From assembly GCA_963757395.1 (NCBI GenBank), contig CAVWRK010000013.1:124001-188000 (forward strand): 64,000 bases of DNA, in the 5' to 3' direction. The position numbers and the translations under genes are program-made. The notes beneath the pieces were generated by a model that worked only from the letters and a program-made list of their open reading frames with translations, made no database searches and was not told the DNA's origin. Position 1 is the stretch's first letter; each line of letters opens with the position of its first letter. Shown piece after piece: positions 25,036-36,638 of this stretch. The DNA comes from DATAOG01 sp963757395 (GTDB lineage: Bacteria > Pseudomonadota > Alphaproteobacteria > Geminicoccales > Geminicoccaceae).

Positions 25036-25077
25036 GAAGGCCTCGGCCTGGCGCCGAGGGGCGTCACCGAGGCCTTC
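25036..25077 (+). terminator. Inverted repeat after the msrB-GST operon
   Basis: GAAGGCCTCGG (25036-25046) pairs perfectly with CCGAGGCCTTC (25067-25077). CCTCGG/CCGAGG (25041-25046/25054-25059) offers a shorter alternative stem. No T-run follows, so this may be a weak terminator or an RNA-stabilising hairpin. Confidence 0.45.
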
Positions 25078-25080
25078 TGA

Positions 25081-25580
25081 CCTCGGCCTGAGGAGCCCGC
25101 CGCGGGGTTGTCAATCGCCGCGCCGGCGGGTGCCCGCGCGCGCTGGCGGTCGGCACGCGGTCGACGGCGGCGAGTCCCTGATTTGGTGATTGGCGGGCCT
25201 TAACTCTGCCTTCACCACTACCCGCTAGGACGAAGCCGGCCACGATATTTTCGTGACTGAGGCGTTCCTCCCTACTTGGCGGCGCTCCGTCTCGGGTTGA
25301 GATGGGGCGCCGCATTCTGTCCCCCGCTGGCACGGATGGCGACCGCCGAAAGCCCGGGAGGGGGACTGACCTCACGCCGCCTTTGTGCGTTGTTGCCGCG
25401 CCGGCCGTGGCTGGCCGCGCAAGCACACGCCGAACGCTATCGTGCCAAACTCGTCCCTCAGCCAGACGAGAAAGGCGGCGAGGACCAGAGCCGTGATGAG
25501 GGCCGCCAATGCCTGCAGCAGGCTGAACCGCAGCGGACCGGCCAGCGGCGCCAAGACAAGGTCGACCAGACCATCAGCGC
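25081..25580. other. Intergenic stretch with a truncated hydrophobic frame on the minus strand
   Basis: 500 bp without a clear gene. On the minus strand, about 25560-25372 encodes one strongly hydrophobic segment (LLQALAALITALVLAAFLVWL) followed by RDEFGTIAFGV and a stop. This looks like the end of a membrane protein whose beginning is missing. Confidence 0.4.
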
Positions 25581-26360
25581 GTGCTGGTAAGCCTGTTCTG
25601 GAGCGGCTTCTGGCCAATGGGTCTCAAGTGTCTCACGACCGGGTTCGAATTCATCACGAGCACGCTGGTGATGATGACGGTCCCAATCGTCTATTACGCA
25701 CGACGTGATGCCTGGAGCATCGTCCGGACGCTTGCCAGTCTCACAGCGGCCAGCGCCGGTGCCGCCCTGGCGGTGCTTGTCACGCTGGTTGTCCTCAGCG
25801 GCCAGGTCGCCACTTTCGACGGCGACCCAACGGCGGGAGTGGAGCACATCGCTACCGTCCTCGCCCGGCGGTCGCCCGGAGATCCAGCCGATTTTCCCAA
25901 TCTCGAAATCAAAAACCCGCTACGGGCGCAGCCGCTCGACGTGCTCAAGACTTATTTGTCCGGCAACGCAATCAACACTCAAAGCGTGGTCAACGCCCTT
26001 AAGTTACCAGTGCGGCGGCTGAGCATCGCCTACACTGGCCTGATCTATCTCTTCGCTGCCTGCAGCCTCCTCCTGCTCGGCATCACAAGGATCCGTCAGA
26101 GCGCTGGTCGGGCCACGGATTTGCAGGCGGGTCGAGCCTATGGGCTGCTGCTCGCGACATGGTGGTCGGCGCTGGCGCCCCTTTCGTGGTTCCTGATCTT
26201 TACGGGCCACGCAGCAATCCATACGCACGTCGATTTCATCGTCTGGCACCTGCCCTTTACGCTTTGGGGCTTTGCGCTGGTCGGCGTCTGCATCAATTCG
26301 ATCCGGGAGGAGGCGTCTCATCGATTGCGTTCGCCGACCAGAGGCTCTGTGGACGTTTGA
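25581..26360 (+). CDS. Multi-pass membrane protein of unknown function, probably 5'-truncated
   Basis: 259 residues from a GTG at 25581 with no visible ribosome-binding site. Hydrophobic segments lie near residues 15-40, 52-75, 152-170, 185-210 and 225-242. Conserved-looking motifs are WWSALAPLSWFLIFTGHA and HTHVDFIVWHLPFTLW. I cannot name the family. The first helix starts abruptly and a hydrophobic fragment lies back-to-back on the other strand, so the 5' end may have been lost by rearrangement. Confidence 0.6.
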   Translation: MLVSLFWSGFWPMGLKCLTTGFEFITSTLVMMTVPIVYYARRDAWSIVRTLASLTAASAGAALAVLVTLVVLSGQVATFDGDPTAGVEHIATVLARRSPGDPADFPNLEIKNPLRAQPLDVLKTYLSGNAINTQSVVNALKLPVRRLSIAYTGLIYLFAACSLLLLGITRIRQSAGRATDLQAGRAYGLLLATWWSALAPLSWFLIFTGHAAIHTHVDFIVWHLPFTLWGFALVGVCINSIREEASHRLRSPTRGSVDV

Positions 26361-26431
26361 GCGGCTGGTGCGATCTGGTATCGTTGCATCCCGCTTCGCG
26401 GCCGCATCCGATTGCGCTTGAAGACCGTACC

Positions 26432-27463
<1,032 letters not shown>

Positions 27464-27504
27464 GCCGACCGGTCGATCCCGAACGCGGGGTCTCTTGCCA
27501 TCGA

Positions 27505-27535
27505 TGCATGCAATAGACTATATGCATTGCATGCA
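27505..27535 (+). promoter_or_regulatory. Palindromic operator upstream of the fitAB-type pair
   Basis: TGCATGCAAT (27505-27514) and ATTGCATGCA (27526-27535) form a perfect 10-bp inverted repeat with an 11-bp spacer, 19 bp before the antitoxin ATG. FitA-type ribbon-helix-helix antitoxins are known to bind inverted repeats in their own promoter, so autoregulation through this site is likely. Confidence 0.75.
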
Positions 27536-27553
27536 GCAGAGCGGACCATTGCC

Positions 27554-27796
27554 ATGACCAGCCTGACGATTCGCAAGCTCGATCCCGCTGTGAAGGAACG
27601 GCTGCGCCTGCGCGCCGCCCGGCACGGGCGCTCCATGGAGGAGGAAGCCCGGCGGATCCTCGGCGAAACCTGTGGACCGGAACCCAAGCCTCAGAACGCC
27701 TTCGAAGCGCTTCGACGTCCTTTCATCGGCCTCGGCGGGTTCGATCTCGTGCTGCCGGAACGCCAGCCCGGTCGCGAGCCGCCGAGCCTGGACTGA
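27554..27796 (+). CDS. FitA-type ribbon-helix-helix antitoxin
   Basis: 80 residues. The N-terminal RHH motif (SLTIRKLDPAVKERLRLRAARHGRSMEEEARRIL) binds DNA as a dimer. The C-terminal tail (GLGGFDLVLPERQ) is the part that neutralises the toxin in this family. The start at 27554 gives this standard N-terminus. The stop overlaps the toxin ATG by one base, so the two are translationally coupled. Confidence 0.92.
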   Translation: MTSLTIRKLDPAVKERLRLRAARHGRSMEEEARRILGETCGPEPKPQNAFEALRRPFIGLGGFDLVLPERQPGREPPSLD

Positions 27797-28221
27797 TGTA
27801 TGTCCTCGATACCAATGTGCTTTCGGAGGTGATCAAAGAGACACCCGCGGCCGCGGTCGCGGCCTGGCTGGAAGCCTGCCCGGTCGATTGGGTCTTCACG
27901 ACCGTGATCTGCCAGTCGGAACTTCTCCACGGCGTCCGCCGGCTGCCCGCGAGCCGCAGGCGCGATCGCCTTCAGGCAGCGCTCGGCTCGCTGTTCAGCC
28001 AGGTTCTGGCCGGCCGGGTCCTGGCGTTCGGAGAGGCGGCGGCGTCTGCTTACGCCGACCTCCGGATCGCGCGCGAACGCGCCGGGCGCCCCGTCGCCCA
28101 GGAGGACGGGATGATTGCCGCCATCGCGAAAACGGCCGGTGCTGCGATCGTCACAAGGGACGAGATGGGCTTCGCGGGCTGCGGGGTCCCGATCATCAAC
28201 CCCTGGAGCCAAGGCAGTTGA
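27796..28221 (+). CDS. FitB/VapC-type PIN-domain toxin
   Basis: 141-residue PIN-domain endoribonuclease. Acidic residues: Asp in YVLDTNVLSE, Glu in CQSELLHGV, Asp in AQEDGMIAAIA and Asp in VTRDEMGF. The C-terminal GCGVPIINPW is typical of FitB. All catalytic positions look intact, so the pair should be active. It follows dusA, a frequent kind of stable chromosomal site for small toxin-antitoxin loci. Confidence 0.94.
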   Translation: MYVLDTNVLSEVIKETPAAAVAAWLEACPVDWVFTTVICQSELLHGVRRLPASRRRDRLQAALGSLFSQVLAGRVLAFGEAAASAYADLRIARERAGRPVAQEDGMIAAIAKTAGAAIVTRDEMGFAGCGVPIINPWSQGS

Positions 28222-28272
28222 CCGCAAGGCGCTGATCAGCGCGCGCAGCGATCCCTCATTGCCCGCTCCTGC

Positions 28273-29766
28273 TCACCGGAACGCGGGTTCGTCGAAGCTT
28301 CTGAGCTTGCGGGAGTGCAGCGCGTCGGGGCCGGTCTCGTCGCGCAGGATGCGGATCGCCTCGAGGCCGATCTCGAGGTGCTGGTTGATCCGCTCGCGGT
28401 AGAACTGATTGGCCATGCCGCGCAGCTTGAGCTCGCCGTGCAGCGGCTTGTCGGAGACGCACAAGAGCGTGCCGTAGGGGACGCGGAAGCGGAAGCCGTT
28501 GGCCGCGACCGTGGCGCTCTCCATGTCGACCGCGATCGCGCGCTGCTGGTTGAGGCGCTCGAACAGCTCGTCGTAGCGCAATTCCCAGTTGCGGTTGTCG
28601 GTGGTCGCGACCGTGCCGGTGCGCATCCGGGTCTTGACGTCGGCGCCGGTCAGGCCGGTGACGTTGAGCACCGCCTGCTGGAGCGCCACCTGGACCTCGG
28701 CGATCGGCGGCACCGCGACGGTCAGCGGCAGGTCGTGGTCGAGCACGTGGTCCTCGCGGGCGTAGGCGTGGGCGAGCACGTAGTCGCCGAGGCGCTGGCT
28801 GCGGCGCAGGCCGGCGCAGTGGCCGAGCATCAGCCAGCAATGCGGCCGCAGCACGGCCAGGTGGTCGGTGATCGTGCGCGCGTTCGACGGCCCGATGCCG
28901 ATGTTGACCATCGTGACCCCGGTCCGCCCCGGCCGGGTCAGGTGGTAGGCCGGCATCTGCGGCAGATGGCGCGGGCGGTGGCCGCAGGCCGCCTGGTCGG
29001 TCAGCCGCGGGTTGGGCGTGATCACCTCGCCGGGCTCGACGAAGGCCAGGTAGTCGTCGGTCTCGCGGATCGAGCGCTCGGCGTACTCGATGAAGTGCTC
29101 GACGTAGCGCTGGTAGTTGGTCAGCAGGATGAAGCGCTGGACGTGCTCGGGCGCGGTCGCGGTGTAGTGGTGCAGGCGCTCGAGCGAGTAGTCGACCCGC
29201 TCGGCGGTGAACAGCGCGAGCGGCTTGAGCGCGCCCGGCGGCGGCCGGAAGGTGCCGTTGGCGATCGCGTCGTCGATCAGGCTCATGTCGGGCAGCGGGA
29301 AGACGGTCTGGAGCACGCTCACCCGGTCGTGGCGGATGTCGGCGGTGCTCTCCTCGATCACGAACGGCAGCGGCATCCGCCGGTCGCTGATCCCGACCAC
29401 GACCGGGACGCCGTGATGCTGCAGCAGGAGCTCGATCTGGTGCCGGTAGTATTCGCCGAACAAGGACGGCCTGGTCAGCGTCGTGCCGTAGGTGCCGGGG
29501 TCGTGGAGCGCGCCGAAGGCCAGGCGGGCGTCGAGGTTCAGCTGCTCGCGGCTGAGCACGAGGCCGAGGAACGGATAGAAGGCGTCGACCGGCTCGCCCG
29601 GCAGCTCGCCCTGGGTGAAGCGCGCGAACGCCTCGCGCAGGATGCAGACGCCCTTGTCGTAGATCTTGGCGATCCGGGCCAACGCGGCATCGGCGTCGGT
29701 GAACGCCTCGAGCCCGGTGATGCCGGCGGCGGCGAAGGCGGCGAAGTCATGGTTCGAGCAGGCCAT
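28273..29766 (-). CDS. amn: AMP nucleosidase
   Basis: 497-residue cytoplasmic enzyme that splits AMP into adenine and ribose-5-phosphate. The N-terminal AMP-nucleosidase-specific domain covers ~1-200, and the C-terminal nucleoside phosphorylase fold has TMVNIGIGPSNA, GHCAGLR, MRTGTVATTDNRNWE, AVDMESATVAANG and CVSDKPLHGE. The length fits E. coli Amn. It is divergent from acvB with a 175-bp gap that must hold both promoters. Confidence 0.97.
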   Translation of the reverse strand: MACSNHDFAAFAAAGITGLEAFTDADAALARIAKIYDKGVCILREAFARFTQGELPGEPVDAFYPFLGLVLSREQLNLDARLAFGALHDPGTYGTTLTRPSLFGEYYRHQIELLLQHHGVPVVVGISDRRMPLPFVIEESTADIRHDRVSVLQTVFPLPDMSLIDDAIANGTFRPPPGALKPLALFTAERVDYSLERLHHYTATAPEHVQRFILLTNYQRYVEHFIEYAERSIRETDDYLAFVEPGEVITPNPRLTDQAACGHRPRHLPQMPAYHLTRPGRTGVTMVNIGIGPSNARTITDHLAVLRPHCWLMLGHCAGLRRSQRLGDYVLAHAYAREDHVLDHDLPLTVAVPPIAEVQVALQQAVLNVTGLTGADVKTRMRTGTVATTDNRNWELRYDELFERLNQQRAIAVDMESATVAANGFRFRVPYGTLLCVSDKPLHGELKLRGMANQFYRERINQHLEIGLEAIRILRDETGPDALHSRKLRSFDEPAFR

Positions 29767-29941
29767 GCCTTACCCTAGCATAGTCTGCCCCCAGATATCG
29801 CTAATGGCGCGTCGGCGACGTTGCCGCTTTGTGAGTGGCGCCGCCTGCCAGGGCGCGGGCGGCCGCGCAGTTCCGTTGCATCGGACCCTGGGCGTGGCCC
29901 GCGACCGTGCTAACATGCACGCCCGTTGCCTTGATCGATCG

Positions 29942-31306
29942 ATGTCCGCCATGGTTCGCCTGCTGCTCGCCGCCGGGTCGACCCTGCTGCTCGCGACGAC
30001 GCTCGCCGACGCGGCCGTCGGGCGCACGATCGCGGCCGGCGAGCTCGGCATCCTCCCGGTCGTTCTTCCCGCGGGCGAGGTGCTGGGGCTGGTGTTCCTG
30101 GTCTCGGACCGGAGCGGCTGGAACGGCGAGCTGGATCGGGCGGCGGCGCGCCTGAGCGAGCTCGGCGCCGTCGTGCTCGAGGTCGATCTCCCGACCTGGC
30201 TCGCCCATCTCCGAGCCAGTGACGATCAGGACTGCCACTATCTGATCTCCGACGTCGAGGACACCAGCAAGCGCCTGCAGCGCGAGCTCGGTCTCGAGCA
30301 CTACCGGTCGCCGATCCTGGCCGGCACCGGCATGGGCTCGACGCTCGTCTACGCGGCGCTCGCCCAGGCGCCGGCCGCGACCGTCGCCGGCGCCGCCAGC
30401 GATGGCCTGCCGATCGCGCTCGACAGCCGGCTGCCGCTCTGCCCGGGCGCGCCCGCGAGCGCCAGCGGCGCCGGCTTCACCTACGGGCCCGAGGCGGATC
30501 TCCCGGGCTGGTGGCGGATTGCGGTCGGACCGGAGGAGCAGGCCGAGGCCCGCCACTTCACCGCGGGCATCCCGGAGGCCTCGGTGGTCGCGATCCCGGC
30601 CGGCACCAGCCTGGACGAGCGCCTGGCCGCGCTGCTCACCGATCGGCTCGGCCACACCGGCGCGCCCGCGACCTCGATCTCGAACCTGCCGCTGGTCGAG
30701 CTGCCGGCGGCCGGGCCGGGCGATCTGCTGGCGGTGTTCTATTCGGGCGATGGCGGCTGGCGCGATCTCGACAAGCAGATCGGCGAGATCCTGGCCGCGC
30801 ACGGCATCGCCACGATCGGCGTCGACAGCCTCCGCTACTTCTGGCAGGAGCGGACGCCGCAGCAGGTCGCCGACGATCTCGCGGCGATCCTGCAGCACTA
30901 TCGCGCTGCATGGGGCCGCGACCAGGCGATCCTGCTCGGCTACTCGTTCGGCGCGGGCGTGCTGCCGTTCGCCGTCAACCGCCTGCCGGCCGCCCTGCGG
31001 GCGATGGTCCGGCAGGTCTCGCTGCTCGGGATCGAGAAGCTCGCCCCGTTCGAGTTCCACGTCACCAACTGGCTGGGGGCCGGGGGTGGCGCCGACGCCC
31101 GCCCGGTGCTACCCGAGATCGCCAGGCTCGATCCGCGCATCGTGCAGTGCTTCTACGGCGCGGACGAGGACGATACCGCCTGCACCGCGCCCGAGTTCGA
31201 GCGCGCCGAGCGGATCGAGACCCAAGGTGGCCACCATTTCGATGGCGACTATGCCGCGCTCGCCGACAAGATCATGGCCGGCGCCCGGCGACGCAGCCAG
31301 CGCTAG
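29942..31306 (+). CDS. acvB: AcvB/VirJ family periplasmic protein (lysyl-phosphatidylglycerol hydrolase family)
   Basis: 454 residues with a signal peptide (~1-22, ending TLADA). Two alpha/beta-hydrolase-like halves: the first has ILAGTGMGST, and the C-terminal VirJ domain has the nucleophile Ser in LLGYSFGAG, LLAVFYSGDGGWRDLD and GGHHFDGDY. In Agrobacterium AcvB removes lysine from lysyl-phosphatidylglycerol made by LpiA. The MprF/LpiA gene starts 3 bp after this stop, which supports the same role here. Starts at 29942 or 29951 are both plausible. Confidence 0.92.
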   Translation: MSAMVRLLLAAGSTLLLATTLADAAVGRTIAAGELGILPVVLPAGEVLGLVFLVSDRSGWNGELDRAAARLSELGAVVLEVDLPTWLAHLRASDDQDCHYLISDVEDTSKRLQRELGLEHYRSPILAGTGMGSTLVYAALAQAPAATVAGAASDGLPIALDSRLPLCPGAPASASGAGFTYGPEADLPGWWRIAVGPEEQAEARHFTAGIPEASVVAIPAGTSLDERLAALLTDRLGHTGAPATSISNLPLVELPAAGPGDLLAVFYSGDGGWRDLDKQIGEILAAHGIATIGVDSLRYFWQERTPQQVADDLAAILQHYRAAWGRDQAILLGYSFGAGVLPFAVNRLPAALRAMVRQVSLLGIEKLAPFEFHVTNWLGAGGGADARPVLPEIARLDPRIVQCFYGADEDDTACTAPEFERAERIETQGGHHFDGDYAALADKIMAGARRRSQR

Positions 31307-31309
31307 CCG

Positions 31310-33955
31310 ATGAGCCGCGGGGCGTCCGAACGGCCGCCCGACCGGGCGGCGGACGCGGCGCCCGCCGCCGCGGCCCCGGCGCTCGGGCCCGAGCCGATCG
31401 AGCCGCCGCTCGGCCAGCGCGTCGGCCGCTGGCTGCCTCCCCTCCTGAGCCTGGTGCTGTTCGCGATCGCGATCTGGGTGATCCACCGCCAGCTGGCCCA
31501 GTACCACCTGAGCGATCTCTTCGCCCACCTGCGCGAGATCCCGGCGCGCGCGGTCGCGGGCGCGATCCTCGCCACCGCGCTGGGCTACGCCACCCTCACG
31601 TTCTACGACGCGCTGGCGCTGCACTACGTCGGCGAGCGTCTGCCCTACCGGCGGACGGCGCTCGCCTCGTTCACCGGCTACGCCTTCAGCCACAATCTGG
31701 GCCTCGGCTGGCTGAGCGGCGGTGCGGTGCGCTTTCGCCTGTACACCGTCTGGGGCCTGTCCTCGCTCGACATCGGCGTGATCCTCGCCTTCAACACGGT
31801 CACGAGCTTCCTCGGGCTGGGCGTCATCCTGGCGATCGCCTGCCTCGGCGAGCCGCAGCCGATCGCTTCGATCCTGCACCTGCCGGCGCCCGCGGTGCTC
31901 GCGATCGGCCTGCTGCTGGTCGCCATGGTCGCGGCCTATGGCCTCGCGACCGCGCTCAGGCGGCGGCCGATCACGATCCGCGGCTGGCAGGCGAGCCTGC
32001 CGCGGCCAGCGGTCGCCGCCGCCCAGATCGCCCTGTCGCTGATCGACTGGGGCTCGGCCGCGGCTGTTCTCTACATCTTGCTACCGCCGGGGCTGCCGCT
32101 CGGCTTCCTCGCGTTCGTCGGGCTGTTCGCGCTCGCCAACCTCGGCGGCGTGCTGAGCAACCTGCCGGGCGGCATCGGCATCTTCGAGGCGGTGCTGCTG
32201 CTGGCCGTGCCCCACGCCGGCGGCTCGGCGGCGGTCGCCGCGGCGCTGATCGGCTACCGCCTGATCTACTACCTGCTGCCGTTGGTCCTGGCGGTGGTGC
32301 TGCTCGGCGTCCACCAGCTGCTGGCGACCGGCGAGGTCGCGCGGCGGGTCGGCGTCTGGGCGGTCGTGCTGGCGCCCAACCTGTTCGCGCTGATGGTGTT
32401 CACCGCCGGCATCATGCTGCTCGCCTCGAGCGCCGCGCCGACCGTCGTCGGACGCCTGGAGACGATCGGCGACATCGTGCCGCTCGGCGTGATCGAGATT
32501 TCCCACTTTCTCGCGAGCATCGCCGGCCTGCTGCTGCTGCTGGTCGCCTGGGGGCTGCGCCGCCGGCTGGATGGCGCCTGGCTCGCGACCCTTGCCGTCC
32601 TGGCCGCGGGCATCGTCTTGAGCCTGCTGCGCGGCCTGCACGTCGAGCAGGCGGCGATCCTCGCAGTCACGCTCTTGGCGCTGCTGCCCTGCCGGCACGC
32701 CTTCTACCGCAAGACCGCGCTGCTCACCGAGCGCTTCTCGCCGGCCTGGCTGCTGGCGGTCGCGGCGGTGCTGCTGGGCGTGCTCTGGCTCGGCTTCTTC
32801 AGCTACCGGCACATCGAATACAGTCACGATCTGTGGTGGCGCTTCGTGCTCGAGGAGGGCGCGCCCCGGTTCCTGCGGGCGGCCGCCGGCACGCTGACGC
32901 TGTTCCTGATCGTCGGCGCGGCGCAGTTGTTGCGTGCCAGCCGTCGCCCGGCGCTGACCGACAGCCCGGACGACGTTGCTCGCGCGCGAGACATCATCCG
33001 GGCGACCCCGGACGCGCCGGTGCTGGCCAACCTCGCGCTGCTCGGCGACAAGCACTTCTTGTTCAGCGACAGCGGCCAGAGCTTCATCATGTTCGGCGTC
33101 CGCGGCGGCAGCTGGATCGCGATGGGCGAGCCGGTCGGGCCGGCCGAAGAGCGGCTCGAGATCCTCTGGCAGTTCCGCGAGCTCAGTGATCGTTACGGCG
33201 CCTGGCCGGCCTTCTACCACGTGGCGCCCGAGAGTCTGCCGCAGTTCCTGGAGCTCGGCCTGACCTTCCAGAAGCTCGGCGAGGAAGCGCTGGTGCCGCT
33301 CGAGCGGTTCACGATCGAGGGGTCCAGGCACAAAAGCCTGCGCTACACGCTCCGGCGGCTGCAGCGCGACGGCTGCCGGCTCGAGATCGTGCCCGCGGCG
33401 GCGGTTCCCGGCATCCTGCCGGACCTGGCCGCGGTCTCGGCCGAGTGGCTGCGCGCCAAGAACGTGCGCGAGAAGGGCTTCTCGCTCGGTCGGTTCGATG
33501 TCGCCTACCTGCGGAACTTTCCGGTCGCGGTGGTCTGGTTCGGCGCCCGGATCGTCGCCTTCGCCAACCTCTGGACCAGTGGCGGGCGCGAGCTGTCGGT
33601 CGATCTGATGCGCCACGTCGAGGACGCGCCCGCCGGCATCATGGAATATCTGTTCCTCGAGCTGATGCTCTGGGCCAAGGCCGAGGGCTACCAGCGCTTC
33701 GCGCTCGGCATGGTGCCGCTCGCCGGGCTCGAGCACCGGCGGCTCGCCCCGCTCTGGACCCAGGCCGGCGCCCTCCTGTTCCGCTACGGCGAGCATTTTT
33801 ACAACTTTCAAGGCCTGCGGAAGTTCAAGGCCAAGTTCGACCCGGTCTGGGAGCCCCGCTATCTGGTGGCGCCGGGCGGCTTCGCCCTGCCGCGGGTACT
33901 GGGCGACGTGACGCTGCTGATCAGCGGCGGGGTCGGCGGCCTGGTCACCAAGTGA
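31310..33955 (+). CDS. mprF: MprF/LpiA-type phosphatidylglycerol lysyltransferase
   Basis: 881-residue integral membrane enzyme that transfers lysine (or another amino acid) from aminoacyl-tRNA to phosphatidylglycerol and flips the product. About 14 membrane helices fill the first ~540 residues, with the flippase motif FSHNLGLGWLSGGAVRFRLY and LSNLPGGIGIFE. The cytoplasmic GNAT-like DUF2156 domain (~560-860) has SFIMFGVRGGSWIAMGEPVG, KSLRYTLRRL, GFSLGRFD and FYNFQGLRKFKAKFDPVWEPRY. It increases resistance to acid and cationic peptides in relatives. Confidence 0.96.
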   Translation: MSRGASERPPDRAADAAPAAAAPALGPEPIEPPLGQRVGRWLPPLLSLVLFAIAIWVIHRQLAQYHLSDLFAHLREIPARAVAGAILATALGYATLTFYDALALHYVGERLPYRRTALASFTGYAFSHNLGLGWLSGGAVRFRLYTVWGLSSLDIGVILAFNTVTSFLGLGVILAIACLGEPQPIASILHLPAPAVLAIGLLLVAMVAAYGLATALRRRPITIRGWQASLPRPAVAAAQIALSLIDWGSAAAVLYILLPPGLPLGFLAFVGLFALANLGGVLSNLPGGIGIFEAVLLLAVPHAGGSAAVAAALIGYRLIYYLLPLVLAVVLLGVHQLLATGEVARRVGVWAVVLAPNLFALMVFTAGIMLLASSAAPTVVGRLETIGDIVPLGVIEISHFLASIAGLLLLLVAWGLRRRLDGAWLATLAVLAAGIVLSLLRGLHVEQAAILAVTLLALLPCRHAFYRKTALLTERFSPAWLLAVAAVLLGVLWLGFFSYRHIEYSHDLWWRFVLEEGAPRFLRAAAGTLTLFLIVGAAQLLRASRRPALTDSPDDVARARDIIRATPDAPVLANLALLGDKHFLFSDSGQSFIMFGVRGGSWIAMGEPVGPAEERLEILWQFRELSDRYGAWPAFYHVAPESLPQFLELGLTFQKLGEEALVPLERFTIEGSRHKSLRYTLRRLQRDGCRLEIVPAAAVPGILPDLAAVSAEWLRAKNVREKGFSLGRFDVAYLRNFPVAVVWFGARIVAFANLWTSGGRELSVDLMRHVEDAPAGIMEYLFLELMLWAKAEGYQRFALGMVPLAGLEHRRLAPLWTQAGALLFRYGEHFYNFQGLRKFKAKFDPVWEPRYLVAPGGFALPRVLGDVTLLISGGVGGLVTK

Positions 33956-34069
33956 GCCGGCGGAATCGACGCCGGTGCATTAGGCCAACGCTAATCCGGA
34001 TGCGCTATGCCGCAACGACCGGCGCCGCGGGCGCTGGCCGGCGATCTCGCGACATCCTGGAGACCTCGC

Positions 34070-34726
34070 ATGCGCATGACGACCTGTGTGGCGCTCGGCA
34101 GCCTGTGGCTCGCGGGCTGCACGACCCAGGCCGACGGCACCCAGTCGGTCAACAAGACTGCGGTCGGCGCGGGCGTCGGCGCGCTCGCGGGCGGCGTCCT
34201 CGGCAATCGCCTGGACAAGAAGCATCGGGCGGCCGGTACCGTGATCGGCGCGGTCGCCGGGGCGGCTGCCGGCGGCGGGCTCGGCTACATGATGGACCGC
34301 CAGGAGGCCGAGCTGCGCGACCAGCTGGCGAGCGAGCAGGCCCAGCACGCGGTCGAGGTCGAGCGGGTGCGCGACGACCTGCTGAAGCTGACGCTCGCCA
34401 ACGAGGTGTCGTTCGACGTCAACAGCGCGGCGATCAAGCCCGCGTTCAAGCCAAGCCTGGCCAAGGTCGCCGAGGTCCTGAAGGGCTACGACAGCCGGAT
34501 GACGGTCGTCGGCCACACCGATTCGACCGGCTCCGAGAGCTACAACCAGCAGCTCTCGGAGCGGCGCGCCGAGGCCGTGCGGGCCGAGCTGATCCGCGAG
34601 GGCGTGCCGGCGGACCGCCTGATCGCGGCGGGCCGCGGCGAGACCGAGCCGCGCGCCGACAACGCGACCGACGCCGGCCGGGCGCAGAACCGCCGGGTCG
34701 AGATCCTGGTCCAGAGCACCGCCTGA
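34070..34726 (+). CDS. OmpA-family outer-membrane lipoprotein
   Basis: 218 residues. The lipobox is LAGC (Cys ~17). A glycine-zipper segment follows (AVGAGVGALAGGVLGNRL, IGAVAGAAAGGGLGY), then a short coiled coil, then an OmpA peptidoglycan-binding domain (~110-215) with FDVNSAAIKP, VVGHTDSTGSESYNQQLSERRAEAV and NRRVEI. TGGAGA lies before the ATG at 34070; 34076 is an alternative. It likely links the outer membrane to peptidoglycan. Confidence 0.94.
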   Translation: MRMTTCVALGSLWLAGCTTQADGTQSVNKTAVGAGVGALAGGVLGNRLDKKHRAAGTVIGAVAGAAAGGGLGYMMDRQEAELRDQLASEQAQHAVEVERVRDDLLKLTLANEVSFDVNSAAIKPAFKPSLAKVAEVLKGYDSRMTVVGHTDSTGSESYNQQLSERRAEAVRAELIREGVPADRLIAAGRGETEPRADNATDAGRAQNRRVEILVQSTA

Positions 34727-34843
34727 GCGTCGGCTCCGCTCGGCGCAGCGGAGGTTTTTCCGTCCGCCGGCCTGTGCTAGAGAGAGCGGCCCCGACCGGC
34801 ACGACCCCGGTCGGCGACCGATGTCCAGCGCCGAGCGTCACTC

Positions 34844-36637
<1,794 letters not shown>

Positions 36638-36638
<1 letters not shown>

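Noticed and set aside
30511..33189. 892-residue plus-strand open frame overlapping acvB and mprF
   Set aside because: Frame-shifted shadow with Arg/Ala-rich composition; both real genes have full family motifs in their own frames.
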